DNA from: Acidipropionibacterium thoenii DSM 20276
GTDB lineage: Bacteria; Actinomycetota; Actinomycetes; Propionibacteriales; Propionibacteriaceae
Assembly: GCF_000423445.1 (NCBI RefSeq)
Contig: NZ_KE384019.1
Span: forward strand, 149,297-213,296
Direction of reading: 5' to 3'
DNA: 64,000 nt
The notes below the pieces were generated by a model that was not told the origin of the DNA, did not search any database, and saw nothing but the letters and a program-made list of their open reading frames with translations. The position numbers and the translations under genes are program-made. Below are positions 1 through 8,329 of this stretch, in pieces; position 1 is the first letter of the stretch; the number at the start of each line of letters is the position of its first letter.

Positions 1-38
1 GACTCGCCCAGCGCGGGAAGGGTGACTTCGGTCGACAT
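1..38 (-). CDS. sucB: 2-oxoacid dehydrogenase E2 (dihydrolipoamide acyl/succinyltransferase), first 12 codons
   Basis: Read on the minus strand from the ATG at 38, the window edge encodes MSTEVTLPALGE, which is the usual beginning of the lipoyl domain of actinobacterial E2 components of 2-oxoglutarate/pyruvate dehydrogenase. AAAGGAG lies 9 nt upstream of the ATG (plus positions about 48-54), so the start is well supported. The rest of the gene is outside the window. The exact complex (SucB or a pyruvate E2) cannot be decided from 12 residues. Confidence 0.75.
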   Translation of the reverse strand, partial: MSTEVTLPALGE

Positions 39-96
39 GAGGTGGAGCTCCTTTGCAAGCCGCAACGTGTGGGTTTCAGCCTAGCCCGAGCCGTCG

Positions 97-102
97 TAAT
101 GT
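97..102 (+). promoter_or_regulatory. -10 element, leaderless-type
   Basis: TAATGT ends 7 nt before the GTG at 110. No Shine-Dalgarno sequence is present. Confidence 0.5.
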
Positions 103-109
103 GCATTCG

Positions 110-469
110 GTGACGAACACCGGGTCCGACGCAGTCCGCGATGACGGCGTCAGTGGCGGCCCTCAGACCAGGCGACCGGGGCTGTGGTGGCGTGCCGGGC
201 TCGACATTCTCGTCGTGCTGGCCGGGCTGGCACTGCTGATCTGGGGAGTGGTTGTACTGGCCGATCCGAGCGTGACCTGCCGGGGGGTGGAGATGTCGCC
301 GGGGGACCTGTGCCACAAGTCCAGCTACACCTCACTGCGGACCGACACGGTCCAGAGCTATGAGCAACGGCGCCATGCGGTCGCGCAGTCGCGGCCCACC
401 GTCATCGTGCTGGGCGCAGTGACGACTGCTTTCGGTGCGCTGATGGTCTACCGGCGATTCAGCAGATGA
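110..469 (+). CDS. small two-helix membrane protein, unknown function
   Basis: 119 residues from the GTG at 110. The frame is open further upstream to 53, but the TANNNT hexamer 7 nt before 110 favours the short form. It has two membrane segments (about residues 33-53 and 94-112) separated by an external-type loop with two Cys (CRGVEMSPGDLC), which may form a disulfide. Small proteins of this layout are common in actinobacteria and I do not recognise a function. It is divergent from the E2 gene, and the 5' parts are only about 70 bases apart. Confidence 0.6.
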   Translation: MTNTGSDAVRDDGVSGGPQTRRPGLWWRAGLDILVVLAGLALLIWGVVVLADPSVTCRGVEMSPGDLCHKSSYTSLRTDTVQSYEQRRHAVAQSRPTVIVLGAVTTAFGALMVYRRFSR

Positions 470-504
470 ACCGGTGAACGGGCCTGCTGCTGAGGAGCGG
501 GTCC

Positions 505-723
505 TCAGCCCTCGTCCAAGGACATCGCCGGGCGGACCGGGTGGCCGTCATCGGCGAGGGTGACGGCCTCCACCCCCTCATCGGCGAGGTCCTCCCAGAC
601 CTCGGAGAACCAGGCGTCGGCCTGCTCGGCGGAGTCGAAGTCCTGCTGAGCGCCCAGCTCGGCCAGCGCCTCGGCGGTGGCGGGGGTGGGGTGTGGGATG
701 GACAGGATCCAGGAGAAGCTCAT
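505..723 (-). CDS. hypothetical acidic protein, 72 aa
   Basis: 72 residues, starting MSFSWILSIPHPTP, with acidic composition (LGAQQDFDSAEQADAWFSEVWEDL). It has no membrane segment or signal peptide. There is no good Shine-Dalgarno sequence; TAGGCT lies 8 nt before the ATG on the minus strand (plus 732-737). It sits downstream of the DUF3043 gene on the same strand, with about 77 bases between them. Function unknown; the amino-acid use looks coding rather than like a shadow frame. Confidence 0.55.
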   Translation of the reverse strand: MSFSWILSIPHPTPATAEALAELGAQQDFDSAEQADAWFSEVWEDLADEGVEAVTLADDGHPVRPAMSLDEG

Positions 724-770
724 GGTTGCCGAGCCTAGCTGTCGCGCGAGGATCCGGAGGGGGATCAGAG

Positions 771-786
771 CCGGCTGAGGAGCCGG
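771..786 (-). terminator. weak hairpin after the DUF3043 gene
   Basis: CCGGCT-GAGG-AGCCGG, a 6-bp perfect stem just past the DUF3043 stop. There is no T-run. Confidence 0.3.
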
Positions 787-800
787 GCGGACACCTGTGC

Positions 801-1496
801 TCAGGCCTTTCCGCGCCGGGCGGGCCTGACGGTGGGCACCGGCTTGCGCCAGCGGCGCGGCGTCATGGCCCTGTTGTTGAGATAGCTGAGCAGGCCACGG
901 CGGGAGATCTCGGGGTATCTGGCGATCAGCAGCTTGCGGACCGGGATCCACAGCCGGACGGCGTCGACCACCCACAGCGCGATGACCACCAGCATGACCA
1001 GGGTCATCGCATTGAGGACGATGGGGGAGACGGTTCTCGGAAAAGCGGTGACGATGACGAACCATGCGACCATCACCACCAGGAAGACCGGCATGATGAA
1101 TTCGCTGAAGGTCCGGCGGCCGTCGACGAAGTCGCGGATCAGCACCCGCTCGGGGCGCTTCTCCATGGCTTCCAGGTTCGCCATTCGGGCCTCACGCTTG
1201 GAGAGGCGGTCCTGCTGGCGCACCTCCTTGGCCGACAGATTGGGGTGCAGCCGCTCCATCCGGGCGGCCTCGGCCTCGGCCCGGCTGGGTGTCGGTCCGC
1301 TCTTGCGCTGAGGGCCGCGACGCCGGGTGACCTGGATCTGCCCATCGCCCGATGCCGACTCGGCCTCGGGTGCGGTGGTCTCCTCGACCTGCTTGACGGC
1401 CTCGGACCCGTCCGGCGGCGTCTGTGCCGCGTCCTGACCGGCCTTCTTCCTGCCGGTCTCGGTCTGGCCCTGTTGATAGGGGCGGAAGAGTCCCAC
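801..1496 (-). CDS. DUF3043 domain membrane protein
   Basis: 231 residues from a GTG at 1496, with AAGGA about 9 nt upstream. The N-terminal 110 residues are hydrophilic and charged (Q, E, R and K rich). A basic stretch (KEVRQQDRLSKREARMANLE) leads into two membrane helices at roughly 132-151 and 159-178, and then a basic C-terminus. This layout and the LIRDFVDGRRTFSEF block match the actinobacterial DUF3043 family, whose function is unknown. The long charged N-terminus probably faces the cytoplasm. Confidence 0.8.
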   Translation of the reverse strand: MGLFRPYQQGQTETGRKKAGQDAAQTPPDGSEAVKQVEETTAPEAESASGDGQIQVTRRRGPQRKSGPTPSRAEAEAARMERLHPNLSAKEVRQQDRLSKREARMANLEAMEKRPERVLIRDFVDGRRTFSEFIMPVFLVVMVAWFVIVTAFPRTVSPIVLNAMTLVMLVVIALWVVDAVRLWIPVRKLLIARYPEISRRGLLSYLNNRAMTPRRWRKPVPTVRPARRGKA

Positions 1497-1696
1497 GCTG
1501 AATCCTTGATGATGTACCGGCCCCCGCCTGTCGCGGGGTGCTCCTGGAGGAGGAGACGCGTGCCAGTGTAGAAGATGGGCTCACACCATTGGGTCCGGGC
1601 CCGTAGTCTTGACCCCGTCACCACGGCTCGACCTCGCCGCGGGGCATCCGCGCCCGCGCCAGCGGTCGTACTGAACGGAAGGATCCGACACCACCC

Positions 1697-2455
1697 ATGG
1701 CTGGAATTTTCGAGCGATTCTCGATGATCTTTCGCTCCAAGGCCAACAAGGCCCTGGACAAGGTGGAAGATCCGCGCGAGACCCTGGACTACTCCTATCA
1801 GAAGCAACTCGAGATGCTTCAGAAGGTGCGTCGCGGCGTCGCCGATGTGGCGACCAGCCGCAAGCGCATCGAACTGCAGGCAAATCAGCTCAATGCCGAG
1901 ATCGACAAGATGCAGCGCTCCGCCCAGCGTGCTCTGGAGGCCGGTCGGGAGGACCTCGCCCGCGAGGCCCTCACCCGAAAGGCCGGGCTGCAGTCGCAGC
2001 TCGACGACCTGCAGGCCCAGCACGCACAGCTCCAGGCCGAGGAGGAGAAACTCATCCGAGGCTCCCAGCGGCTGCAGGCCAGGGTCGACGCCTTCCGCAC
2101 CAAGAAGGAGACCATCAAGGCCAGCTACTCCGCGGCTGAGGCCCAGACCCGGATCAACGAGGCCTTCACCGGCCTGTCCGAGGAGATGGGCGACGTCGGG
2201 ATGGCCATCCAGCGCGCTGAGGACAAGACCCTCCAGCTGCAGGCACGAGCCGGCGCGGTCGACGAGTTGATCGAGGCCGGTGCCATCGATGACCCCACCG
2301 ACATGCACAAGGACGACATCACCCGCGAGCTGGACGCGCTGGCGTCCGACTCCTCGGTCGAGGGGGAGCTGGCGGCCATGAAGGCGCAGCTGTCCGCCGG
2401 CCCGGCGGCTCGCCCCGAGCTCGAGCCGGGTGAGGATCAGGAGACGCAGAAATGA
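1697..2455 (+). CDS. pspA: PspA/IM30 family envelope stress protein
   Basis: 252 residues, almost entirely predicted coiled coil, beginning MAGIFERFSMIFRSKANKALDKVED. An amphipathic N-terminal helix followed by long helices is the PspA/Vipp1 fold, which forms membrane-bound ESCRT-III-like scaffolds that protect the membrane. The length matches the family. The ATG at 1697 is preceded by AAGGA, though 13 nt away. It overlaps pspAA by 4 bases (ATGA), so the two are translated together, and the third gene of the operon is a glycerate-kinase-like protein. It is divergent from the DUF3043 gene, with 200 bases between them. Confidence 0.92.
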   Translation: MAGIFERFSMIFRSKANKALDKVEDPRETLDYSYQKQLEMLQKVRRGVADVATSRKRIELQANQLNAEIDKMQRSAQRALEAGREDLAREALTRKAGLQSQLDDLQAQHAQLQAEEEKLIRGSQRLQARVDAFRTKKETIKASYSAAEAQTRINEAFTGLSEEMGDVGMAIQRAEDKTLQLQARAGAVDELIEAGAIDDPTDMHKDDITRELDALASDSSVEGELAAMKAQLSAGPAARPELEPGEDQETQK

Positions 2456-2742
2456 TCATCCGCATCATGGGAGAGGGACAGTGGGAGGTGCCCGACTCCG
2501 ACCTCTCCATCTTCAATGAGATCGACGGGCAGGTGGAGCACGCCGTGACCACCGGATCCCAGACCGAGCTCACCGCCGCGCTGTCGCAACTGGTGGCCAC
2601 CGTGAAGGCTCACGGGCGTCCGATCGCGGACGAGGAGATCACAGACTCCGACCTCATCATCCCCGACGAGGCTGCCACAGTGGAGGAGGTCTCCCAGCTG
2701 CTGGCCGAGAACGCATCGGGAGAGGGCCTGATTCCCGGGTGA
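2452..2742 (+). CDS. pspAA: PspA-associated protein PspAA
   Basis: 96 residues, starting MIIRIMGEGQWEVPDSDLSI. This is the small domain that follows PspA in many actinobacteria and archaea and is thought to help PspA assembly. The conserved GEGQW...FNEIDGQVE block and the ALSQLVATVKAHG helix are visible. It starts inside the pspA stop (ATGA) and its own stop overlaps the next start (GTGA), so all three genes are translationally coupled. It is soluble, with no signal peptide. Confidence 0.85.
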   Translation: MIIRIMGEGQWEVPDSDLSIFNEIDGQVEHAVTTGSQTELTAALSQLVATVKAHGRPIADEEITDSDLIIPDEAATVEEVSQLLAENASGEGLIPG

Positions 2743-3752
2743 GGGTTCTTCTCGCCACCGACCGCTGGCCCGGTGATGATGGCTGGGCCGGCCTGGACTC
2801 CTGGACGGTCGGAACCGCCCTGGCACGCGCCTGGGCAGACCTCGGAGATGAGGTCGCGGTGGTCCCGGTGGGGGCTGCCGGGGCGGGATTCGGAGGATGC
2901 CTGCGTCGGCTCGGGCAGGTTCTGGGATCTGGGACCAGGTCCCCGGTGGCGCTGTCGCCACAATTCGGCCGGTCTGCCGGAATGACCCGGACGGGCCCGG
3001 ATCCCTGGACGGCATCGTCGGCGCCGCTGGCCGGCTGTCTGAAGCAGCTGATGCCGGCTCAGTCGGCGTCGCGCAGATCCACCGTCCTCGAGCTCGCCGG
3101 CGTCCCCTGGCGTGACGGCGGCCGTGGCATGGCGACGGCACTCGGTCTGGCCGGCTCGCCCGGCAACGGGTCCGGTCTGCTGCCGGACACCCTTGTCACC
3201 ACACGTGAGGAGGTCGAACGAGCCCTCACCGGGCTGCGCGGTCTGGTCTCGCTGGAGGGTCGCGAGGAAGGGATGGATCCGGCCCGGATGCTCGAGCTCG
3301 ACCAGCGGCTGTGCGACTGGGCGGCAGAACTCACCGGGGATCCCGATGCCGGCACCGTGCCCGGCACCGGGGCGGCGGGCGGCGTGGGTCTGGTTATTTC
3401 AGCCCTTGGCGGACAGATCACCACCGGCAGCAGATACCTGCTGGACCTGGCGGAGGCCGAGACCACCATCTCCAGCGCTGACCTGGTCGTCACGGGGTGC
3501 CGCGATCTCAGCATGATGAGCCTCGACCAGGAGGTGGTGAGCACCCTGACCATGATGGCCGGGCAGGCCGGTGTTCCAGTGATCGCCGTCACCCGGACCA
3601 CCGTGCTGCCCGCCCGTCAGCTGCGCGAGTCCGGTCTGGAGGCGGCCCTGCCGATCGGCCCGGAGGGTGACTTCCCGGGTCCTGACGATGCGGTCACTGC
3701 GGCGGAGCTCACTCGTCGGACGGTCCCGGTGGCGAGAACCTGGCACTGGTAG
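2739..3752 (+). CDS. glycerate-kinase-like protein with degenerate active-site motif
   Basis: 337 residues from a GTG that overlaps the pspAA stop. The C-terminal half keeps the glycerate kinase (GckA/GarK) hallmark GAAGGVGLVISALGG and the following ADLVVTG, but the usual TGEGRLDxQT signature reads TGCRDLSMMSLDQE here, and the protein is shorter than the usual 370-385 residues. It may therefore not phosphorylate glycerate. Its tight coupling to pspA-pspAA suggests a role tied to envelope stress, or simply co-expression. Assignment to the fold is fairly safe; catalytic function is not. Confidence 0.65.
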   Translation: MRVLLATDRWPGDDGWAGLDSWTVGTALARAWADLGDEVAVVPVGAAGAGFGGCLRRLGQVLGSGTRSPVALSPQFGRSAGMTRTGPDPWTASSAPLAGCLKQLMPAQSASRRSTVLELAGVPWRDGGRGMATALGLAGSPGNGSGLLPDTLVTTREEVERALTGLRGLVSLEGREEGMDPARMLELDQRLCDWAAELTGDPDAGTVPGTGAAGGVGLVISALGGQITTGSRYLLDLAEAETTISSADLVVTGCRDLSMMSLDQEVVSTLTMMAGQAGVPVIAVTRTTVLPARQLRESGLEAALPIGPEGDFPGPDDAVTAAELTRRTVPVARTWHW

Positions 3753-3760
3753 CCAGTTCG

Positions 3761-3787
3761 TTGCCACCTCAACTGATCTCCTACACT
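3761..3787 (+). promoter_or_regulatory. possible erpA promoter
   Basis: TTGCCA and TACACT with a short 15-nt spacer, followed by a leader of about 55 nt. The spacer is suboptimal, so confidence is low. Confidence 0.3.
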
Positions 3788-3848
3788 GGGTGCAACGTGC
3801 CGGGCCAGCTGGCTCTGCACCGCCGTATGACCAGCTTGGAGTACCGAT

Positions 3849-4205
3849 ATGACTGACACCCTCAACGAGGCCCCCGCAGTCGAGGGCATCATCCTCACTG
3901 ATGCCGCCGCCGCCAAGGTGCACGCCCTGCTCGACCAGGAGGGCCGTGACGATCTGGCGCTGCGACTGGCCGTGCAGCCCGGTGGATGCTCCGGGCTGCG
4001 ATACCAGCTGTTCTTCGACGAGCGTCACCTCGATGGTGACGTGGTTCGCAGCTGGAACGGGGTCGACGTCGTCACCGACCGGATGAGCGCCCCCTACCTG
4101 GCCGGGGCCACCATCGACTTCATGGACACCATCGAGAAGCAGGGGTTCACCATCGACAACCCCAACGCCACCTCGACCTGCGCCTGTGGCGACTCGTTCC
4201 ACTGA
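3849..4205 (+). CDS. erpA: iron-sulfur cluster insertion protein ErpA
   Basis: 118 residues, an A-type carrier (HesB/IscA/ErpA) that delivers Fe-S clusters to apoproteins. The three cluster-binding cysteines are visible: one in GGCSGLRY and two in the C-terminal CACGDSFH. GGAG sits 8 nt before the ATG. The gene has its own leader and a strong terminator after it. It lies just ahead of the terminal oxidase genes, close to the Rieske protein gene, a plausible client. Confidence 0.93.
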   Translation: MTDTLNEAPAVEGIILTDAAAAKVHALLDQEGRDDLALRLAVQPGGCSGLRYQLFFDERHLDGDVVRSWNGVDVVTDRMSAPYLAGATIDFMDTIEKQGFTIDNPNATSTCACGDSFH

Positions 4206-4220
4206 TCTGGCAGTTCTGAC

Positions 4221-4267
4221 CGTCTGAGGGCGGCGGCCGCACCGGGTGCGGCCGCCGCCCTCAGACG
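4221..4267 (+). terminator. terminator after erpA
   Basis: A perfect 23-bp inverted repeat with a single central base: CGTCTGAGGGCGGC... at 4221-4243 and its complement at 4245-4267. It starts 15 bases after the erpA stop. GC-rich without a T-run, as is common in actinobacteria. Confidence 0.8.
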
Positions 4268-4473
4268 TCCCCGCAGTGCTCCGGTCGGCCCGGATCGCTG
4301 AATTCTGCTGACAGCGTCGACGAGCCCGATGAAGGGCCTGGATGGCGGTTCCCGGCCTGTTGTCTGATTTCTTCCTCGGACGGGATGGCTCTTTTTCGCT
4401 ATTGTTCGATGCGACGGACACATCGATCTCCTGCGGCGTCAGCGCTGGGGACATCTCGCGGGAAGGGTGAGTC

Positions 4474-5349
4474 GTGAGAGCTCAAGTCGATCCTCGGTGG
4501 GCCAGGGTGCTTCGCCCCCTCGCTGCTGTGGGCGTCGGCCTCGCGCTGGTCGCGCTGTCAGGCTGCAGCAGCGAGACTCAGGGGCAGGCCGCCCGATTCG
4601 GACTGGTCGAGGGAGCATCGGACCGCGCCGGGCACATGGGGTCGCTGTGGACCGGTGCCTGGATCGCCGCGCTGATCGTCGGCGTCTTCGTGTGGGGGCT
4701 CATCATCTTCGTCGTGGTCCGGTTCCGCCGCCGTTCCAGCGATCCGGAGATCCCGCGCCAGAGCCGCTATCACCTTCCGCTGGAAGTGATCTACACGCTG
4801 GTGCCCTTCCTCATCATCGGGGTGCTGTTCTTCTACACCGTGCGCACCCAGGACAAGGTGCTGGCCAGGGATCTCGAACCTCAGCACGTCATCAACGTGG
4901 TGGGCCAGAAGTGGTCCTGGACCTTCAACTACATGGAGGCAGGGAACACGGATGCGGGATCGGTGGTCACCCATGAGTCCGGCACCATCGAGAAGATCCC
5001 CGATCTCTATCTGCCCGTCAACCAGTCGGTGCGGTTCCACCTCAACTCCGCCGACGTCATCCACTCCTTCTGGGTGCCGGCCTTCTACTTCAAGATGGAC
5101 GTCATCCCGGGCCATCCGAACCAGTTCGATCTCACGCCGACCAGGGTCGGGGTCTACGACGGCAAGTGCGCCGAGTTCTGCGGCACCTACCATGCGAACA
5201 TGTTGTTCAAGGTCCACGTGGTACCGGTGGCCGAGTACAACGCCCACCTCCAGCAGCTGAAGGCCGCCGGTCAGACCGGCGAGGTCAAGGCGCCGAGTTC
5301 CGTCACGGCCCTGGCTGGGACGAGCCAGGAAGGAAGTGAGGGAAAGTGA
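4474..5349 (+). CDS. ctaC: cytochrome c oxidase subunit II
   Basis: 291 residues from a GTG with GGAAGGG upstream. It has a lipoprotein signal peptide ending LSGC (lipidated C31), two membrane helices and a periplasmic cupredoxin domain. The binuclear CuA site is complete: the upstream His in DVIHSFWVP and [12 protein letters not shown] (two Cys, His, Met) near the end. It accepts electrons from the bcc complex for the aa3 oxidase. It overlaps ctaD by 4 bases. Confidence 0.96.
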   Translation: MRAQVDPRWARVLRPLAAVGVGLALVALSGCSSETQGQAARFGLVEGASDRAGHMGSLWTGAWIAALIVGVFVWGLIIFVVVRFRRRSSDPEIPRQSRYHLPLEVIYTLVPFLIIGVLFFYTVRTQDKVLARDLEPQHVINVVGQKWSWTFNYMEAGNTDAGSVVTHESGTIEKIPDLYLPVNQSVRFHLNSADVIHSFWVPAFYFKMDVIPGHPNQFDLTPTRVGVYDGKCAEFCGTYHANMLFKVHVVPVAEYNAHLQQLKAAGQTGEVKAPSSVTALAGTSQEGSEGK

Positions 5350-7073
5350 GCGCCGCAGCAGAGCCCCTGACTCGCGAGGCCCCAGCCGTTGCAGGGTCGG
5401 CCACCGGGCACCAGATCGGCAAGCTGATCTGGGACTACATGACGACCACCGATCACAAGAAGATCGGTCGGATGTACTTCATCACCACCTTCCTGTTCTT
5501 CCTCTTCGGTGGTGTGCTGGCCCTCATCATCCGCGCCGAGCTGGCCTACCCGGGGATGCAGTTCGTCCACTACGAGACCTTCAATCAGCTGTTCACGATG
5601 CACGGCACGATCATGCTGCTGATGTTCGCGACGCCGTTGTTCTCGGGTTTCGCGAACTACATCATGCCGCTGCAGATCGGTGCACCCGATGTCGCCTTCC
5701 CGCGGCTCAACATGTTCGCGTACTGGCTCTACCTGTTCGGCTCGCTGATCGCCTGCTCCGGATTCCTCACCCCCAGCGGGGCGGCCAGTTTCGGATGGTT
5801 CGCCTACGCCCCGCTGTCGGATGCCATCAACACTCCCGGTGTCGGTGGGGACCTGTGGATGATGGGCGTCTACCTGCTCGGTGTCTCCTCGATCCTCGGA
5901 TCGGTGAACTTCGTCACCACCATCATCACGATGCGCACCCCCGGGATGACGATGTTCCGGATGCCGATCTTCTGCTGGAACGTGCTGGTCACCTCGATCA
6001 TGGTGCTGGCGGTGTTCCCGGTGCTGTCGGCCGGGCTGCTGGTGATGGAGTCCGATCGGCGTCTCGGGTCCCATATCTTCGACGCCGCCAATGGCGGGCC
6101 GATCCTGTGGCAGCACCTGTTCTGGTTCTTCGGCCATCCCGAGGTGTACATCCTGGCGCTGCCGTTCTTCGGCATCGTCACCGAGATCATCCCGGTCTTC
6201 AGCCGCAAACCGGTCTTCGGCTATGTCGGGCTGGTCTTCGCGACCCTGGCCATCGGTGGCCTGTCGATGTCGGTGTGGGCGCACCACATGTTCGTCACCG
6301 GAGCGGTCTCGCTGCCCTTCTTCTCCTTCATGACCTTCCTCATCGCAGTGCCCACCGGGGTGAAGTTCTTCAACTGGATCGGCACGATGTGGGGAGGCTC
6401 GATCAGTTTCGACACACCGATGCTGTTCGTCATCGGCTTCCTGGTGACCTTCCTGTTCGGTGGCCTGACCGGAATCATCCTGGCCAGCCCCCCGATGGAC
6501 TTCAATGTCTCCGACACCTACTTCGTCGTCGCCCACTTCCACTACGTGCTGTTCGGCACCGTGGTCTTCGCGATGTTCGGCGGCTACTACTACTGGTGGC
6601 CCAAGATCACCGGCCGGATGCTCGACGACACCTGGGGCAAGGTCCACTTCTGGACGCTGTTCGTCGGCTTCCACACCACCTTCCTGGTCCAGCACTGGCT
6701 GGGCATCGAGGGGATGCAGCGGCGGATCGCCGACTACGGCGCCTGGGAGGGATTCACCACCCTCAATCAGGTGTCCACCTTCGGTGCCTTCCTGCTGGGC
6801 GTCTCGATGCTGCCGTTCTTCTGGAATGTCTGGATCTCCCGCAAGCACCCCAAGGTCGAGGTCGATGACCCGTGGGGTTGGGGACGCACCCTGGAGTGGG
6901 TCACCAGCTGCCCGCCGCCACCGCACAACTTCGAGCAGATGATCCGGGTCCGTTCGGCCTCCCCGGCTTTCGACGCCGCCCATCCCGAGCTCCAGGGGGC
7001 TTCGAAGACGCTGGCCGAGGAGATCGACGAACCTCGTGAACTGACGGGTTCCGGGAAGCAGGAGGAGCGCTGA
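5346..7073 (+). CDS. ctaD: cytochrome c oxidase subunit I
   Basis: 575 residues with 12 membrane helices. It carries heme a, heme a3 and Cu[12 protein letters not shown] contains the CuB His, the cross-linked Tyr and the D-channel Glu. [11 protein letters not shown] has the proton-entry Asp and Asn. [10 protein letters not shown] holds the His ligands of hemes a3 and a. No key residue looks missing, so it should be a functional A-type proton-pumping oxidase. The start overlaps ctaC (GTGA) and the stop shares one base with the ctaF start. Confidence 0.97.
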   Translation: MSAAAEPLTREAPAVAGSATGHQIGKLIWDYMTTTDHKKIGRMYFITTFLFFLFGGVLALIIRAELAYPGMQFVHYETFNQLFTMHGTIMLLMFATPLFSGFANYIMPLQIGAPDVAFPRLNMFAYWLYLFGSLIACSGFLTPSGAASFGWFAYAPLSDAINTPGVGGDLWMMGVYLLGVSSILGSVNFVTTIITMRTPGMTMFRMPIFCWNVLVTSIMVLAVFPVLSAGLLVMESDRRLGSHIFDAANGGPILWQHLFWFFGHPEVYILALPFFGIVTEIIPVFSRKPVFGYVGLVFATLAIGGLSMSVWAHHMFVTGAVSLPFFSFMTFLIAVPTGVKFFNWIGTMWGGSISFDTPMLFVIGFLVTFLFGGLTGIILASPPMDFNVSDTYFVVAHFHYVLFGTVVFAMFGGYYYWWPKITGRMLDDTWGKVHFWTLFVGFHTTFLVQHWLGIEGMQRRIADYGAWEGFTTLNQVSTFGAFLLGVSMLPFFWNVWISRKHPKVEVDDPWGWGRTLEWVTSCPPPPHNFEQMIRVRSASPAFDAAHPELQGASKTLAEEIDEPRELTGSGKQEER

Positions 7074-7468
7074 TGAAGGTCGAACGCTGGGTCTTCGCCG
7101 GGTTGGCGATCTTCCTGTTCGTGGTCACGCCGATCTACTGGCTGTCAGCCCATGAGATCGCCGGGGCTCTGGCGCTGGGCCTGTCGGGCCTGTTCTGCCT
7201 GATGATCTCGGGCTATGTGCTGGCCGTCGGCCGACGGATCGACGCCCGCCCCGAGGACGACAAGCTGGCCGAGGTCATCGACGGCGCAGGAACCCTGGGA
7301 TTCTTCCCTCCGACCAGCATCTGGCCCTTCTGGTGCGCGGTCTGCGTGGCTCTGATCTGCCTGGGACCGCCCTTCGGGTGGTGGATCTCGATACTCGGTA
7401 TCGCCTTCGGCATCTGGGCGACCTCAGGCTGGGCCTTTCAGTACTACCGCGGCGAGTACCAGCATTGA
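7073..7468 (+). CDS. ctaF: cytochrome c oxidase subunit IV (actinobacterial type)
   Basis: 131 residues, starting [23 protein letters not shown], with four membrane helices in two pairs separated by the conserved GRRIDARPEDDKLAEV loop and GFFPPTSIWPF. This small subunit is specific to the actinobacterial aa3 oxidase in the bcc-aa3 supercomplex. The ATG overlaps the last base of the ctaD TGA, giving TGATG coupling. Confidence 0.93.
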   Translation: MKVERWVFAGLAIFLFVVTPIYWLSAHEIAGALALGLSGLFCLMISGYVLAVGRRIDARPEDDKLAEVIDGAGTLGFFPPTSIWPFWCAVCVALICLGPPFGWWISILGIAFGIWATSGWAFQYYRGEYQH

Positions 7469-7510
7469 TCCTGCCCGGGACGGCAGCTCCCTCACGGAAT
7501 GAGCAGCGTC

Positions 7511-7574
7511 ACCACCAGCTCACCCCGCAGGCGAGAGACGCCTCGCCGGCGGCAGGGTGGCTGGCGGTGTGGTG
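7511..7574. terminator. imperfect large hairpin between converging genes
   Basis: An inner stem GGCGAG-N6-CTCGCC (7530-7547) is flanked by ACCACCAGC...CACCC and GGGTGGCTGG...TGTGGT. It lies between ctaF and the oppositely oriented Rossmann gene and could serve both. Confidence 0.45.
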
Positions 7575-7583
7575 CGATCCGGT

Positions 7584-8252
7584 TCAGCTCAGCGCCTCGG
7601 CGACGGGGGTGGGGCCATCGGTGAAGCGGATGAACCGGCGGCTGGTGGTCTGCGGGTGCTCCAGACAACCGACGATCACCTGGGCCACCAGTTGCCGCGA
7701 GGTGGTCTCGGCCGGATGTGCCGAGGAGCCGTCCGGCAGCACCGTGATGCCGCCGGCCGGTTCCAGCGTCAGTGTGCTGGGCCCCAGGATCGTCCAGTCG
7801 ACGTCCGAGGCCATCGTGTGGCGGTCGGCTGCCGCCTTGGCGTCGGCGTAGGCGAAGAAGTCGGTCGCCGGGTCGACGCCGTGATCGGGGCTGCCGGCCC
7901 AGGACACCAGGATGAATCGGGGGCGAGCGGTGGATCTCGCGATCGCGTCGACCACCGCCTGGCAGCCGTCGCGGTCGATGGCATAGGTCTGTGCGGCGCC
8001 GCCCCGGCCACCATTGCCCGCCGACCACACCACCGCATCGGCGCCGTCGATCAGTTCGTCCAGCTCGGCCGGGGTCATCGCCGTCACATCGGCGACCAGC
8101 GGCTCGGCGGCTGCTCTGCGGATGTCCTCGGCCTGCTCGGGATGGCGGATCACCGACACCAGGTGGACGTCGCTGCCGGCCAGTTCATCGGCCAGCAGCA
8201 GGGCGACCTTGCCGTGGCCGCCGATGACAAGGACTCTCGATGAGGTACTCAT
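7584..8252 (-). CDS. NAD(P)-binding atypical short-chain dehydrogenase
   Basis: 222 residues starting MSTSSRVLVIGGHGKVALLLADEL. The glycine-rich nucleotide motif is GGHGKVA, followed by a Rossmann core (ADAVVWSAGNGG). A YADAK motif stands where atypical SDRs keep a Tyr/Lys pair. It matches the NAD(P)H-binding atypical SDR group (YwnB-like), whose substrates are mostly unknown. TACAGT lies 6 nt before the ATG and there is no Shine-Dalgarno, suggesting a leaderless start. The upstream part of the open frame has biased Arg/Gly composition and was not used. Confidence 0.8.
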   Translation of the reverse strand: MSTSSRVLVIGGHGKVALLLADELAGSDVHLVSVIRHPEQAEDIRRAAAEPLVADVTAMTPAELDELIDGADAVVWSAGNGGRGGAAQTYAIDRDGCQAVVDAIARSTARPRFILVSWAGSPDHGVDPATDFFAYADAKAAADRHTMASDVDWTILGPSTLTLEPAGGITVLPDGSSAHPAETTSRQLVAQVIVGCLEHPQTTSRRFIRFTDGPTPVAEALS

Positions 8253-8258
8253 GGCTCC

Positions 8259-8264
8259 ACTGTA
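8259..8264 (-). promoter_or_regulatory. -10 element, leaderless-type
   Basis: TACAGT on the minus strand, 6 nt before the ATG at 8252. Confidence 0.5.
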
Positions 8265-8329
8265 TGCAGCCGCCCAGCGGGGGAGCCTGGTCCCGGCCCT
8301 CGCAGCCTGTCGCCCTGCGGTCGCGGAGC

